Below are positions 17,404 to 25,336 of a stretch of 40,988 nt of DNA, piece by piece. This DNA comes from Cyanobium sp. PCC 7001 (GTDB lineage: Bacteria > Cyanobacteriota > Cyanobacteriia > PCC-6307 > Cyanobiaceae). Every line of letters starts with the position of its first letter. Position 1 is the first letter of the stretch. The DNA lies in the NCBI RefSeq assembly GCF_000155635.1, contig NZ_DS990556.1, forward strand, positions 1,430,629 to 1,471,616. The letters are read 5' to 3'. Position numbers and translations under genes: made by a program. The notes beneath the pieces were generated by a model. It was not told the DNA's origin and made no database searches. It saw nothing but the letters and a program-made list of their open reading frames with translations.

Positions 17404-18861
17404 GTGGGGCTCGGTCATTATGGCCTGCGTCCTGAACGCTCCTCCCCCAAGCCCTTGGCGCCCACCGCTCGCGAAGCGCCTCCGGCATCGGCGCCCCCCA
17501 CGGATGCGGCCGACCTGCGCGGCGGAGCCCGTCAGCGTCTGCTCTGGGCCTACGGCCTCGGCGATGCGGGCACCGGCATGGGGGCCTCCCTGATCGGCTT
17601 CTACCTGCTGCGGTTCTATGTGGCCGCCGGCCTGCCCCCCTGGCTGGCCGGTCTGGCCTACGGGCTGGGCCGCCTCTGGGACGCCGTGAACGACCCCATC
17701 GTGGGCTGGCTCAGCGACAAGACCTACAGCCGCTGGGGGCCGCGGCTCCCCTGGATCCTCTGGAGTGCGGCCCCCCTCGGGGTGGCCATGGCCGCCATGT
17801 GGTGGCTGCCTCCCTGGCAGAACGTGTGGACCAAGTTCACCATCTTCCTGCTGATCTCGGTGGTGGCCAACAGCCTCTACACCTGCGTCAACCTCCCCTA
17901 CACGGCCCTGGCCGCGGAGCTCACCACCGACGTGTCGCTGCGCACGCGGCTCAACACGGCCCGCTTCACCGGTTCGATCCTGGCCACGGTCACCGCGGCG
18001 CTCCTGGCCGGCGTGCTGGTGCGCAACCTCAGCGACGCCAGCAGCTATCTGCCGGTGGGCCTGGTGGCGGGGCTGATCATCACGGCCTCCGCCCTCCTCT
18101 GCGGCTGGGGGCTGATGCCGGCGGCCCGGCAGTGCCAGCGGCCGGAACGGTCCACGGGCACCACCCGGCGGCTGCTGCGGCGGGTGCTGCGCAACGGCCG
18201 CTTCGGCATGGTGCTGGGGCTCTATCTCCTGCTCTGGTGCTCCCTGCAGCTGATGCAGGCGGTGTCGCTGTTCTTCCTGCCGGTGGTGATGGAGGTGCCC
18301 GAGGGCATCAGCAAGCTGATCCTCCTGCCGTTCCTGGTGAGCTCCCTGGGCGGCCTCTGGCTCTGGACCGCGGTGTCCCACCGGTGCGGCCGCCTCACGG
18401 CCCTGCGCTACGGCGGTGGCCTCTGGATCGCCGCCTGCCTGCTGGTGATGCTGCTCCAGCCCCTGGACAGCACCCTCGGGGCGTTGGCCTGGCCGGGCAA
18501 TGCCATCAAGATGCTGCTGCTGCTGGGCACGATCGTGGTCGCCGGCATCGGCGCCTCCACCGCCTACCTGATCCCGTGGTCGCTGCTGCCCGATGCGATC
18601 GATGCCGATCCGGAGAAACCCGCCGGCCAGTACAGCGCCTGGATGGTGCTGGCCCAGAAGGTGTGCATCAGCGTGGTGATCGCCCTGCTCGGGGTTCTGC
18701 TCACCGCCAGTGGCTATAACGAGGCCCTGCCCAACCCGGAGCAACCCGCCAGCGCCCTGGCGACCATCCGGCTGTGCATGGGCCTGATCCCGGCACTGCT
18801 GGTGGTGCTGGGCCTGGTGGTGATGCGCCACTGGCCCCGCCGTCTGCCCCGGTCCGCATGA
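17404..18861 (+). CDS. MFS transporter of the GPH (MelB-like) cation symporter family
   Basis: 485 residues with about twelve predicted membrane helices. The GPH hallmark is seen near residues 95-115: GRLWDAVNDPIVGWLSDKT, the counterpart of the MelB cation-binding helix with conserved Asp and Asn, followed by RWGPRLPWILW. A second conserved block, LPDAIDADPEKPAGQYSAW, lies near residues 398-417. Family members import sugars, and related proteins in eukaryotes carry lysolipids; the substrate is unknown. No ATG is available: GTG 17404 or TTG 17455. The N-terminal 40 residues before the first helix are Pro/Ala rich. Its stop overlaps the start of the MlaE-type permease (ATGA), so the two may share a transcript and perhaps a lipid-related role. 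Confidence 0.82.
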   Translation: MGLGHYGLRPERSSPKPLAPTAREAPPASAPPTDAADLRGGARQRLLWAYGLGDAGTGMGASLIGFYLLRFYVAAGLPPWLAGLAYGLGRLWDAVNDPIVGWLSDKTYSRWGPRLPWILWSAAPLGVAMAAMWWLPPWQNVWTKFTIFLLISVVANSLYTCVNLPYTALAAELTTDVSLRTRLNTARFTGSILATVTAALLAGVLVRNLSDASSYLPVGLVAGLIITASALLCGWGLMPAARQCQRPERSTGTTRRLLRRVLRNGRFGMVLGLYLLLWCSLQLMQAVSLFFLPVVMEVPEGISKLILLPFLVSSLGGLWLWTAVSHRCGRLTALRYGGGLWIAACLLVMLLQPLDSTLGALAWPGNAIKMLLLLGTIVVAGIGASTAYLIPWSLLPDAIDADPEKPAGQYSAWMVLAQKVCISVVIALLGVLLTASGYNEALPNPEQPASALATIRLCMGLIPALLVVLGLVVMRHWPRRLPRSA

Positions 18862-19634
18862 GCCGCTCCTTCACTCAGTTCAGGCCGCTTCGCCTGCCCC
18901 GCTGGCTGCAGCGGCTGAGCGTGAGTTGCATGATCGGCGGCCAGGCAATCAGCGCCATCGCCCGGGGCCGCATCGGTCTCAACGACCTGATGCAGGAGCT
19001 GCTGGAGGCCGGGCCTGGCAGCTTCCTGATCGTGGTGATCACGGCCCTGGCAGCCGGCACCGTGTTCAACATCCAGGTGGTGGCCGAGCTCTCCAAGCAG
19101 GGCGCGAATGCCGCCGTGGGTGGCCTGCTGGCCCTGGGCCTCTCCCGCGAGATCGCCCCCCTGCTCACCGCCACCCTGCTCACCGGCAAGGTGGCCACCG
19201 CCTATGCCGCCCAGCTCGGCACCATGAAGGTGACCGAGCAGATCGACGCCATCACCATGCTGCGCACCGATCCGGTGCAGTACCTGGTGGTGCCCCGGGT
19301 GCTGGCGATGGTGGTGATGGCGCCGGTGCAGTGCCTGCTGTTCTTCGGTGTGGGGATCTGGTCGGGGCAGCTCAGCAGCTCGCTGCTCTACAACATTCCC
19401 CCCAGCGTGTTCTGGACCTCGGTGCGCACCTGGATGCAGCCGGAGGATCTCCCGTTCATGCTGGTGAAGGCCCTGGTGTTCGGCCTGCAGATCGCCGTGA
19501 TCGCCTGCGGCTGGGGGCTCACCACCCGGGGCGGCCCCAAGGAGGTGGGCACCAGCACCACCGGCGCCGTGGTGATGATCCTGGTCACGGTGGCGCTGAT
19601 GGATGCCCTGCTCACCAAGGTGCTGTTTGGTTGA
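18858..19634 (+). CDS. mlaE: MlaE/YrbE-type ABC permease
   Basis: 258-residue permease of the MlaE (DUF140) family, which moves phospholipids between inner and outer membranes together with an MCE-domain protein (MlaD) and an ATPase (MlaF). Conserved features are the N-terminal amphipathic segment, NIQVVAELSKQGANAAVGG, LSREIAPLLTATLLTGKVA, the EQIDAITMLRTDPVQYLVVP loop and about five helices. No MlaD or MlaF gene lies in the window, so partners are encoded elsewhere. The start overlaps the preceding MFS gene by four bases. The end of the gene lies inside an exact 14-base tandem duplication. Confidence 0.88.
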   Translation: MSRSFTQFRPLRLPRWLQRLSVSCMIGGQAISAIARGRIGLNDLMQELLEAGPGSFLIVVITALAAGTVFNIQVVAELSKQGANAAVGGLLALGLSREIAPLLTATLLTGKVATAYAAQLGTMKVTEQIDAITMLRTDPVQYLVVPRVLAMVVMAPVQCLLFFGVGIWSGQLSSSLLYNIPPSVFWTSVRTWMQPEDLPFMLVKALVFGLQIAVIACGWGLTTRGGPKEVGTSTTGAVVMILVTVALMDALLTKVLFG

Positions 19635-19651
19635 TGGTGTTTGGTTGATGG
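19624..19651 (+). repeat. 14-bp exact tandem duplication across the mlaE stop codon
   Basis: TGTTTGGTTGATGG occurs twice head to tail; the first copy contains the mlaE stop codon TGA (19632-19634). A degenerate third copy (GGTTCGGTTGCTG) follows. Confidence 0.85.
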
Positions 19652-19770
19652 GGTTCGGTTGCTGCTCTTCCCTGAACCACGGCCCTTGATCTATGGCCGC
19701 CGATGTCCGGCCTCTGATGCACCGAGCCCGATGCCAGATCACTGATGCCCCGTCCCCGTTGCTCCCCACC

Positions 19771-20238
19771 ATGACGAACCCTCCAACCTCCCCTTCGGAT
19801 GCCACCGCTGCCGACCTCCCGAACCGGGCTGCGCCGCAGCCTGCCGCTGAGGACGGCACCCTGCCGGCCCACTACGGCGTGGCCCTGGGGGTGGTGGGGG
19901 TCGGCCTGGCCTGCCTCGGTCTGACACCTCTGTGGGCCGGGGCCCTCTGGCTGAGCCTGGCGGTGAGCCTGCTCGGACTGTTCCTGGTGGTGCAGACCGC
20001 CCTGCTGCGGCTGGAATTCCAGGAGGAGGCCCTGGTGGTGTGGCGCCAGGCCGTGCTGCTGCGCCGGTTCCCCTACAGCGCCTGGAAGAACTGGCGTCTG
20101 TTCTGGCCGGGATTGCCGGTGGTGTTCTATTTCCGCGAAGAGCAGAGCCCGCACCTGCTGCCGCTGTTGTTTGATGCCAAGGCCCTGCGCCAGCAACTCG
20201 ACCGTCATCTGAGCCACCTCCCTGCCCCCGATGCCTGA
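19771..20238 (+). CDS. DUF3119-family membrane protein
   Basis: 155 residues. A Pro/Ala/Asp-rich N-terminus of about 35 residues is followed by two hydrophobic helices (about 34-55 and 60-75) and a PH-like beta-rich cytosolic part (RLEFQEEALVVWRQ, FPYSAWKNWRLFW, VFYFREEQSPHLLPLLFD). This matches the DUF3119 proteins of cyanobacteria, function unknown. ATG 19771 is chosen; an in-frame ATG at 19693 would add residues from an unconvincing region. Its last 8 bases overlap the DUF3086 gene. Position between an MlaE-type permease and plsY suggests a membrane-lipid role. Confidence 0.7.
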   Translation: MTNPPTSPSDATAADLPNRAAPQPAAEDGTLPAHYGVALGVVGVGLACLGLTPLWAGALWLSLAVSLLGLFLVVQTALLRLEFQEEALVVWRQAVLLRRFPYSAWKNWRLFWPGLPVVFYFREEQSPHLLPLLFDAKALRQQLDRHLSHLPAPDA

Positions 20239-21193
20239 CGAGCCCATCCCCCAGCCGGCCCCCACCGGCGAAGCCGGCCCACCCGCCGACACCAGCACCG
20301 ACCATCCCGGCAGCACTGCTGGCCAGGCTCCCGACACGGACTGGCAGCAGCTGGCCCTGGCGGAGCTGCGTCAGCAGCGAACCCAGCTGGAGGAGGAGAT
20401 CAGGCAGCTGGAGGCCCGCCGGGATCAGATCAACCGCGAGATCAGCAGCAGTTTCGCCGGCCAGGCCGATGGCGTGGCCCGGCGCCTCAAGGGCTTCCAG
20501 GACTACCTGGTGGGGGCCCTGCAGGACCTGGCGGTGGCCGCCGAGCAGGTGGAGCTGGTGCCCCAGCAGGTGCTGGTGGCCCCGTCGGCCCTCGATGCCG
20601 CGGCCCAGGCAGCGGGGGAGCCTGCGCCGGCGCAGCCGGTGGCCGCCGCCGGGCTGTTCAGCGCCGATGAGGCCCTGATCCGGGAACGGCTGGCGGCCTT
20701 CCAGGGCCAGCCCGACTTCTACGCCGACCCGTGGAAGCTGCGCCGCAGCCTGGAGACCGGTGCCGCCGCCAGCCTGGACAGCTGGTTTCTCGAACAGGGC
20801 GGCCGGGGGGCCCAGCCCAGCAGCGGCAGCCGCAGCCGCAACGCCCTGGTCACGGCCGCCGCCGTGGCGATCCTGGGGGAGCTGTACGGCGACCGGTTCC
20901 AGACCCTGGTGCTGGCCAGCCAGCCCGAGCGGCTCGGCGAGTGGCGCCGCATCCTGCAGGACAGCCTCGGCCTGGAACGGGAGGACTTCGGCCCCACCAG
21001 CGGCATCGTGCTGTTCGAGCGGCCTGACGCCCTGATCGAACGGGCCGACCGGCTGGAGGAGCGGGGCGAGCTGCCCTTCATCGTGGTCGACGCGGCCGAG
21101 CAGGTGGTGGACATCCCGATCCTCCAGTTCCCCCTCTGGCTCGCCTTCGCACCGGGGCCGGGGGAGCTGATCGACGACGAAGAGCTCTACTGA
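20231..21193 (+). CDS. DUF3086-family protein
   Basis: 320 residues with no membrane helix. A disordered Pro/Thr/Ala-rich start (1-35) is followed by a coiled coil (about 37-75, LRQQRTQLEEEIRQLEARRD), a helical middle and a C-terminal alpha/beta domain from about 160 (FYADPWKLRRSLE, NALVTAAAVAILGELYGDRF, LPFIVVDAAEQVVDIPILQF). This fits DUF3086, a cyanobacterial family of unknown function. The start overlaps the DUF3119 gene by 8 bases, implying coupling. The coiled coil could anchor it to DUF3119 or to the lipid transporter; that is speculation from position. Confidence 0.72.
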   Translation: MPDEPIPQPAPTGEAGPPADTSTDHPGSTAGQAPDTDWQQLALAELRQQRTQLEEEIRQLEARRDQINREISSSFAGQADGVARRLKGFQDYLVGALQDLAVAAEQVELVPQQVLVAPSALDAAAQAAGEPAPAQPVAAAGLFSADEALIRERLAAFQGQPDFYADPWKLRRSLETGAAASLDSWFLEQGGRGAQPSSGSRSRNALVTAAAVAILGELYGDRFQTLVLASQPERLGEWRRILQDSLGLEREDFGPTSGIVLFERPDALIERADRLEERGELPFIVVDAAEQVVDIPILQFPLWLAFAPGPGELIDDEELY

Positions 21194-21227
21194 CCTCGAG
21201 CTCCATCCACCTCCCTCCCTGCGTTCC

Positions 21228-21902
21228 ATGGCCCTGCCCCCCCTGCTGACCCTGGTGCTGCCGCTGCTGCTGGCGGGCTACCTGCTGGGCTCCATCCCCA
21301 GCGGCTATCTGGCGGGGCGGTGGTGGAAGGGCCTGGACATCCGCCAGGAGGGGTCCGGCTCCACCGGGGCCACCAACGTGCTGCGCGTGGTGGGCAAGGG
21401 TCCGGCCCTGGTGGTGTTTCTGGTGGACGTGCTCAAGGGCACCGCCGCCGTGCTCCTGGCCAAGGCGGTGCTGGAACCGCTGGGCCAGCCCCTGGGGCCC
21501 ACGGGCTGGGCGATCGACAGCGGTGTGGTGGCGGCGGGCCTCGCCGCCCTGGCGGGCCACACCTGGCCCGCTTGGCTCGGCTGGCGCGGCGGCAAGGCTG
21601 TGGCCACGGCCCTCGGCATGCTGCTGGGCCTGGCCTGGCCCGTGGGCCTGGCCTGCTTCGGCGTGTTCCTCACCACCCTCACCCTCAGCCGCATCGTGTC
21701 GCTCTCGAGCGTGGTGGGCGCGGTGGCGCTGCCGCTGCTGATGCTCGGCTGGTTCCAGAGCCAGGGGCTGGGCGTGCGCTGGCCCTACCTGGTGCTGGCG
21801 CTGCTCACGAGCGGGCTGGTGATCTGGCGTCATCGCAGCAACCTGGCCCGGCTGCTGGCCGGCACCGAACCCCGGCTGGGGGACAAGGCGGGCAGCCGCT
21901 AG
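21228..21902 (+). CDS. plsY: Glycerol-3-phosphate acyltransferase PlsY
   Basis: Integral membrane enzyme that transfers an acyl group from acyl-phosphate to glycerol-3-phosphate, the first step of phospholipid and galactolipid synthesis. The 224 residues carry the PlsY motifs GYLLGSIPSGYLAGR (first helix and loop), GSGSTGATNVLR (phosphate-binding loop) and GWRGGKAVATALGMLLG (the GGKG-like loop). Five hydrophobic segments fit. It is the last gene of the plus-strand envelope/lipid cluster; its stop overlaps by 4 bases the stop of the convergent proC. Confidence 0.92.
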   Translation: MALPPLLTLVLPLLLAGYLLGSIPSGYLAGRWWKGLDIRQEGSGSTGATNVLRVVGKGPALVVFLVDVLKGTAAVLLAKAVLEPLGQPLGPTGWAIDSGVVAAGLAALAGHTWPAWLGWRGGKAVATALGMLLGLAWPVGLACFGVFLTTLTLSRIVSLSSVVGAVALPLLMLGWFQSQGLGVRWPYLVLALLTSGLVIWRHRSNLARLLAGTEPRLGDKAGSR

Positions 21903-22717
21903 GGCACGCGGTCGGCGCCGAGCTCCCGGCTGCGTTCAGCCGCCGCCAGCACCGCCTCGATCAGGGCTGAACGCAGGCCGGCACGCTCCAGCTGGCGCAG
22001 GCCGGCGATGGTGGTGCCCGCCGGCGAACTCACCATGTCCTTGAGCTGGGCGGGATGGAGCTCCTGCCCCTGCAGCAGGGCGGCACTGCCCGCCAGGGTG
22101 CGGTGGGCCAGGTGCTGGGCCAGCAGCCGCGGCAGACCCGCCGCCACGGCCCCATCGGCCATCGCCTCGGCAACCAGGGCCACGAAGGCGGGGCCCGAGG
22201 AGGTGAGCGCCAGGAAGGCATCCAGCTGGGATTCCGGCAGTCGGTGCACCTCGCCCACCTGGGCGAACAGGCTCTGGATCAGATCCCCCTCCGAGGTGCT
22301 CACCTCAGACGCCAGGCTGAGGCCGGTGAGGCCCTGCCCCACCAGGCAGGGGGTGTTGGGCACGGCCCGCACGCAGCGCCAGCCCGGGAACAGCCGCTGC
22401 AACCGCGCCAGCGGGACACCGGCCAGCACCGATACGAGCACACCGGTGCAGCCCACCGGCGCCGCCGCCGCCGCGGCGGCGGCCGCCGCCGCCAGCTGCT
22501 GGGGTTTCACCGCCAGCAGCACCACAGGCGCCATCCAGGCTTCCCTGGGGTCGGTGGCCACGGCCAGGCCGTACAGCGCCGAGAGCCGCTCGGCCGAGGC
22601 GGGGCTGGCCACCACGGCCCGCACCCCGCCGGGATCCACCAGGCCCGCCTGGATCAGGGGCACAAGCAAAGCCTGGGCCATGCGCCCGAGCCCGATCACA
22701 CCGAAGGATGGCAACAC
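21899..22717 (-). CDS. proC: Pyrroline-5-carboxylate reductase
   Basis: Catalyses the last step of proline synthesis, NAD(P)H reduction of pyrroline-5-carboxylate. The 272 residues have the Rossmann motif GVIGLGRMAQAL, LLAVKPQQL, VSVLAGVPLARL, VRAVPNTPCLVGQG and the C-terminal dimerisation signature DMVSSPAGTTIAGLRQLE. A run of about ten alanines after residue 75 is unusual and comes from a GCC/GCG repeat. The start is GTG 22717; the frame stays open upstream through the 12-base repeats without another usual start codon. It follows sepF after 65 bases and is probably last in the pipX-pipY-sepF-proC unit. Confidence 0.93.
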   Translation of the reverse strand: MLPSFGVIGLGRMAQALLVPLIQAGLVDPGGVRAVVASPASAERLSALYGLAVATDPREAWMAPVVLLAVKPQQLAAAAAAAAAAAPVGCTGVLVSVLAGVPLARLQRLFPGWRCVRAVPNTPCLVGQGLTGLSLASEVSTSEGDLIQSLFAQVGEVHRLPESQLDAFLALTSSGPAFVALVAEAMADGAVAAGLPRLLAQHLAHRTLAGSAALLQGQELHPAQLKDMVSSPAGTTIAGLRQLERAGLRSALIEAVLAAAERSRELGADRVP

Positions 22718-22757
22718 GGCCGTGCCCGCAGGGGCGGACGGGGATGGGGAGCGGGCG

Positions 22758-22793
22758 TTCAGATCAGGGTTCAGATCGGAATTCAGATCGCGG
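22758..22793. repeat. 12-bp tandem repeat, three copies, at the end of sepF
   Basis: TTCAGATC recurs at 22758, 22770 and 22782, a 12-base period with variable four-base fillers. The third copy holds the sepF stop codon (22783-22785). It lies between sepF and proC. Confidence 0.8.
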
Positions 22794-23361
22794 TGTCCTG
22801 CCGGCCCCAGGCCGGGGACGGGGCTGCTTCCTGCTCGTGACCCAGATCCCGCGACACCGTGGTGGGCGACGACATCTCCTCACCACCAGCGGTGGTGACC
22901 GTGACGCAGCTGGGGGCGAACAGGAAGATGCTCTCCCCCACCCGCTCCTGGTGGCCGTCGATGGCGAAGGTGCCACCGGCCACGAAATCCACCGCGCGCT
23001 GGGCCTGGTCGGGCTCCATCATCGTGAGATTGAGGATCACGGTCTTGCGCTCGCGCAGGGCCTGGATCGCGCGCGGCATCTCATCGAAGCTGCGGGGCTC
23101 CATCAGGGTCACCTCCGCCGCGGAGGTGGAGAGCCCCGGCATGCCGATCACGTTGGTGCCGGCAAAGGGATCGTCCGTGGAGAAATCGGAGCTGAGGGCA
23201 AGCGCACTGCTCCGACTGGTGGGCGGGGCGGGGTCCTGCATCTCCTCGCCGGCGTAATCCAGCTCTTCGTCGTAGTCCCCATCGAGGTAGTCATCGCCGG
23301 AGACGACGGCACGCAGACGGGAGAACAACGACACGGAGCGATCCTCTTGGGGTGCTTTCAT
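22783..23361 (-). CDS. sepF: Cell division protein SepF
   Basis: 192-residue FtsZ-ring component that tethers and bundles FtsZ at the membrane; in cyanobacteria it takes over part of the FtsA role. The N-terminal amphipathic membrane helix is [12 protein letters not shown], followed by an acidic linker and the SepF core from about residue 85: AVILNLT-type strand ([11 protein letters not shown]), [19 protein letters not shown], and [12 protein letters not shown] 23361 overlaps the pipY stop (ATGA). GTG 23334 has a better ribosome site (AGAGGA) and starts right at the amphipathic helix, so it may be the true start. The C-terminal 30 residues are variable. Confidence 0.93.
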   Translation of the reverse strand: MKAPQEDRSVSLFSRLRAVVSGDDYLDGDYDEELDYAGEEMQDPAPPTSRSSALALSSDFSTDDPFAGTNVIGMPGLSTSAAEVTLMEPRSFDEMPRAIQALRERKTVILNLTMMEPDQAQRAVDFVAGGTFAIDGHQERVGESIFLFAPSCVTVTTAGGEEMSSPTTVSRDLGHEQEAAPSPAWGRQDTAI

Positions 23362-24107
23362 CCTGAATAGCGTCCCACGTCAGGGATCGCAAGATTCTGG
23401 GATGGGCGGTCACCAAAGAGGCTGCTGCCCAGCCGCACCCAGGTGCTGCCGGCGGTCACGGCCTCGGGCCAGTCGCCACTCATGCCCATCGAACGCTCCG
23501 GCAGACCCAGCTCGGCCGCCAGGGCGGCGCACTCCTGGAACAGGGCCCGTCGTTCAGCAGCCTCCAGCCCCATGGGGGCGATGGTCATCAGCCCGACAGG
23601 CCGCAGGGCCGGCAGAGCGGACAGCTCCTGCCAGCGGGCCCGCAGGGCCTCGGGCTCGAAGCCGGTCTTGGCGGGGTCGGGGCGGAACTTCACCTGGAAC
23701 AGCACGGCCGGGCTGCGCTCCTCCTCGGCGGCGATGCGGGCCAGGCGCTGGGCCAGGGCCACGCTGTCCAGCGAGTGGATGGTGCCGAAACGGCGCAGCA
23801 CCCCGCGGGCCTTGTTGGCCTGCAGCCGGCCGATGAAATGCCAGTCGAGCGGACCCAGATCGGCCAGAGCGTCCTGCTTGGCCATGGCCTCCTGGAGCCG
23901 GCTCTCCCCGAAGCTGCGCTGCCCGGCCGCCACGGCGGCGCGGATGGCGGCGGCGGGATGGCCCTTGCTCACCGCCAGCAGCCGGCAGCTGGGCGGCAGC
24001 TGGGCACGGATCGCCTCCAAGCGGGCTGCCAGGCCACGGTTCTCCGAATCCGGCAACCGAGCAGCTGCGGCTTCCGGGGCCGGACGATCAGATGAAGGTC
24101 TGGTCAA
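23358..24107 (-). CDS. pipY: PipY (YggS/PLPBP family), pyridoxal-phosphate-binding protein
   Basis: Fold-III PLP-binding protein that maintains PLP and amino/keto-acid balance. In cyanobacteria it is co-transcribed with pipX. The Lys that holds PLP is in LLAVSKGHP, followed by [35 protein letters not shown] and the phosphate-binding [12 protein letters not shown] and VRLGSSLFG. No ATG fits: TTG 24107 gives 249 residues and overlaps pipX by 20 bases, while TTG 24056 would give a start closer to the family norm. The stop overlaps the sepF start. The tight packing pipX-pipY-sepF suggests translational coupling. Confidence 0.9.
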   Translation of the reverse strand: MTRPSSDRPAPEAAAARLPDSENRGLAARLEAIRAQLPPSCRLLAVSKGHPAAAIRAAVAAGQRSFGESRLQEAMAKQDALADLGPLDWHFIGRLQANKARGVLRRFGTIHSLDSVALAQRLARIAAEEERSPAVLFQVKFRPDPAKTGFEPEALRARWQELSALPALRPVGLMTIAPMGLEAAERRALFQECAALAAELGLPERSMGMSGDWPEAVTAGSTWVRLGSSLFGDRPSQNLAIPDVGRYSG

Positions 24108-24354
24108 AGAGCTGTCGCCAGTGAGCCTGGGCCTCGGGCCCGTCGCGCCGGACCCGGGCCAGGTTCTGCTCGGCGTAGTGGCGGGCATCCATCAGGGGAA
24201 CCACCTCGAAGCTGGCCCCCCTCGGCTGCAGGGTCACCACAAAGAAGATGCGCTGGGCATACAGCGTGGCGTACAGATCGCGCCCTTCCGCCACAGGGGC
24301 GACCCTGTAGAGCATCCCGAAGGTGGGGTGGTTGAGGTAGCGCTCGGTGGTCAC
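24088..24354 (-). CDS. pipX: PipX, PII/NtcA-interacting coactivator
   Basis: 88-residue cyanobacteria-specific protein. PipX binds either the nitrogen signal protein PII or the transcription factor NtcA, acting as NtcA coactivator when 2-oxoglutarate is high. The Tudor-like N-terminal domain (about 1-53) reads RYLNHPTFGMLYRV, ATLYAQRIFFVV and FEVVPLMDARH, followed by two C-terminal helices ([20 protein letters not shown]). Length and sequence match the family well. It is preceded by ecfT by 23 bases and overlaps pipY. An NtcA box was not seen in the short gap upstream. Confidence 0.93.
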   Translation of the reverse strand: MTTERYLNHPTFGMLYRVAPVAEGRDLYATLYAQRIFFVVTLQPRGASFEVVPLMDARHYAEQNLARVRRDGPEAQAHWRQLFDQTFI

Positions 24355-24377
24355 TCAGCCGCGGGATCTGTGGGGTA

Positions 24378-25325
24378 TTAAAGAGCACCGACTTTCCAAC
24401 GGAGCACCAGCAGGATCGCCAGCACAACCGCGCCGAGCAGATTGCCGAGCCGGTACGGACGGCCGGGGCGGTGCAGCTGTTCGGCCGCCTGCCAGGTGCC
24501 GCCGCGGGCCAGCAGGGCCTCAGCCCCCTGTTCGGCCCGCAGCAGCAGGTTGGCCAGCAGCCGCTCACCCACCACCAGCACCAGCCCGAGGGACGGGCGC
24601 CAGCCCAGGCGCCGCAGGTTCACCGCCCGGGTGGCCAGGGCCCGCAGCAGGTTCTGCAGCTCCTCCTGCACCAGCGGCAGGAACCGCAGGGAGAGCAGCA
24701 GGGTGAATCCGAGCCGCTCCACCGGCCAGCCCAGGCGGGCCAGCGGCGCCAGCACCCAGCTGAACGACCACACCAACTGCTCGGGGGGCGTGCTGAGCAG
24801 CAGCAGATTGGCGCTGTGCACCAGGGTGAACAGCAGGGTGGCACCGTTGAGGCCGAGCTCGGCCGAGCGGCGGCTGATCACCAGCGGACCCAGCTCGATG
24901 GGCCCCAGCTCCACCGGTCCCCAGCGCACCAGATCCCAGGGGAGGCCAGACCGCTCCGGCGGTGCCTCCAGCGGTGAGCCCGTCACCAGCCGCACCTCCG
25001 CGGGGGGACGCTCCAGCGGGGCCGGCGCCACGCTGCCGGCGGGCAGCAATGCCGCCAGCCCGCCCACCAGCAGGGCCAGCACCAGCAGCAGGGGCAGGCT
25101 GCGGCGCCACAGCCGCCAGGGCAGGCCGCACACCGCGGTGATCAGCAGCAGCAGCCCTACCAGGCTCAGCCGCCAGATCGGCCCGGCCAGGATCGGGGTC
25201 ACCAGGAAGGCCACGGTCCAGGCCAGCTTGAGGCGGGGATCCAGGGCCCGCAGCCAGCTGCGGCGGCCCGCCCCGGGGTCCTCGGCCACGAACTGGCCGA
25301 TCGGCATCTGGCGCAGGATGTCCAC
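24378..25325 (-). CDS. ecfT: EcfT/CbiQ-family transmembrane protein of an ECF transporter
   Basis: 315-residue scaffold subunit that couples the ATPases of an energy-coupling-factor transporter to a substrate-binding membrane subunit. After a 30-residue cytosolic start (LRALDPRLKLAW, the first conserved block) there are about five helices and the coupling-helix region LSLRFLPLVQEELQNLLRAL and LLRAEQGAEALLARG, the counterpart of the Ala-Arg-Gly motifs that contact the ATPases. A 60-residue loop rich in Pro, Glu and Gly (about 95-160) is an insertion compared with compact EcfT. Start is GTG 25325, or ATG 25307. No ATPase or S subunit is adjacent, so the substrate is not shown; cobalt or a vitamin is typical. 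Confidence 0.83.
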   Translation of the reverse strand: MDILRQMPIGQFVAEDPGAGRRSWLRALDPRLKLAWTVAFLVTPILAGPIWRLSLVGLLLLITAVCGLPWRLWRRSLPLLLVLALLVGGLAALLPAGSVAPAPLERPPAEVRLVTGSPLEAPPERSGLPWDLVRWGPVELGPIELGPLVISRRSAELGLNGATLLFTLVHSANLLLLSTPPEQLVWSFSWVLAPLARLGWPVERLGFTLLLSLRFLPLVQEELQNLLRALATRAVNLRRLGWRPSLGLVLVVGERLLANLLLRAEQGAEALLARGGTWQAAEQLHRPGRPYRLGNLLGAVVLAILLVLRWKVGAL

Positions 25326-25336
25326 CGGCAGGACGC

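Noticed and set aside
22445-22500. GCC/GCG triplet run in proC as a possible regulatory repeat
   Set aside because: It encodes a poly-Ala stretch in frame within a surface loop of ProC; ordinary codon-level slippage in a GC-rich gene.
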